Below, one piece after another: positions 63,705 to 64,000 of a stretch of DNA of 64,000 nt. A program made the position numbers and the translations under genes. The stretch comes from Fibrobacterota bacterium (lineage in GTDB: Bacteria; Fibrobacterota; Chitinivibrionia; Chitinivibrionales; Chitinispirillaceae), in assembly GCA_023436205.1 (NCBI GenBank), contig JAEZKC010000026.1, positions 78,439 to 142,438 of the forward strand, in the 5' to 3' direction. Under the pieces are notes generated by a model that saw nothing but the letters and a program-made list of their open reading frames with translations, did not search any database and had not been told where the DNA came from. Every line of letters starts with the position of its first letter. The first letter of the stretch is position 1.

Positions 63705-63949
63705 ACTGCAAAACAGCTACACTCGCCCCCCATCCTAACTTTTGTCCTCGCACTTTCGTGTTCCTATAACTTTATTCTACAATGGAAATTTGAATGAATA
63801 TTGCTAACGGCGAAGACGCCTTATCGGTCACCAGCAATAACTACCGCTTGGCGGCACCATCGAAGATAGTCATCGGAGGATATCGAACCCGAATCTCCCG
63901 GAAAACCCCCGGGACGGACTACTTTTAACCCTTTATAAGCGTTTAAGTC
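63705..63949. other. Gene-free right-end region before the tandem repeat
   Basis: No gene recognised in this stretch. It includes GGGACGGACTAC at 63911-63922, the inverted form of the repeat core GTAGTCCGTCCC to its right, so an inverted-repeat arrangement may extend past the window. Confidence 0.4.
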
Positions 63950-64000
63950 CCCCGGCAAATCCGGTAGTCCGTCCCCGGCAAATCCGGTAGTCCGTCCCCG
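63950..64000. repeat. Tandem 23-bp repeat cut by the window end
   Basis: Two exact copies of CCCCGGCAAATCCGGTAGTC plus CGT (63950-63972 and 63973-63995), and the beginning of a third at 63996. The preceding AAGTCC looks like the tail of an older, diverged copy. Total copy number is unknown because the array runs off the window. Confidence 0.85.

Noticed and set aside
63780..63905. tRNA-like piece (GGTTCGATATCC on the minus strand)
   Set aside because: Acceptor, D and anticodon stems do not form; only a T-loop resemblance.
1..64000. CRISPR array, rRNA, prophage or defence island
   Set aside because: No regularly spaced repeats, no cas, integrase, phage or restriction genes; the right-edge repeats have no spacers.

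Overview
The window is one dense bacterial chromosome segment with about 57 genes, short spacers and no rRNA, tRNA or CRISPR that I could recognise. The mix points to a Gram-negative, probably anaerobic bacterium of the Fibrobacterota/Chitinispirillia or a related FCB-type lineage. Supporting signs are an outer-membrane lipid (Mla/MCE) transport operon, several lipoproteins and beta-barrel proteins, secreted multidomain proteins with LamG, InlB-type, cohesin-like and dockerin-like modules and C-terminal sorting-type tails, and Ser/Thr kinases paired with sigma54 activators. The assignment is an inference from gene content; no marker gene was compared.

1-13 kb: a minus-strand recF - DUF721/dciA-like - gyrB - surE operon, a 29-codon basic COX24-like ORF, a triple-BON protein, a surface-glycan group (GINT1-like propeller, FkbH-like HAD protein, ChbG/HpnK-type deacetylase), an srkA-type kinase, a degenerate Sua5/YrdC paralogue and accC. 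12.6-20 kb: a secreted protein and an Mla-type operon (permease, ATPase, MCE protein, auxiliary lipoprotein, barrel-like protein) ending in a PD-(D/E)XK-like gene. 20-22.1 kb: a duplicated zinc-knuckle protein and a RAYT-type transposase flanked by two 42-nt palindromes. 22.2-34.5 kb: a PlsB-like acyltransferase, a three-part diadenylate-cyclase fusion, pgi, yjbQ, a solo ParB-like gene, a secreted carbohydrate-binding protein, trpEGCF without trpD, and hemW.

34.6-58 kb is the most unusual part. Two copies of a Ser/Thr kinase gene overlapping an FHA-GAF-sigma54 activator gene (40.0-43.2 and 48.9-52.3 kb) flank a type III polyketide synthase cluster: U32 protein, acyl carrier protein, ketoacyl synthase, type III PKS and two methyltransferases, one antisense. 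Sites resembling sigma54 promoters (TGGCAC-N5-TTGC) stand before the operon that encodes the first kinase/activator pair, before the U32/PKS cluster, and before a 1128-residue LamG/cohesin/dockerin protein; a fourth precedes the transposase. I read this as a candidate phosphorylation-gated sigma54 regulon that controls envelope proteins and a phenolic or quinone-like lipid. The parts are seen; the wiring and product are inferred.

58-64 kb: an NmrA-like protein, a coiled-coil/TPR protein, lipoproteins, miaA and, at the right edge, a 23-bp tandem repeat cut by the window end. Decayed genes are a PKD-domain gene (about 35.0-35.6 kb) and the C-terminal half of an EamA transporter (57.6-58.05 kb).
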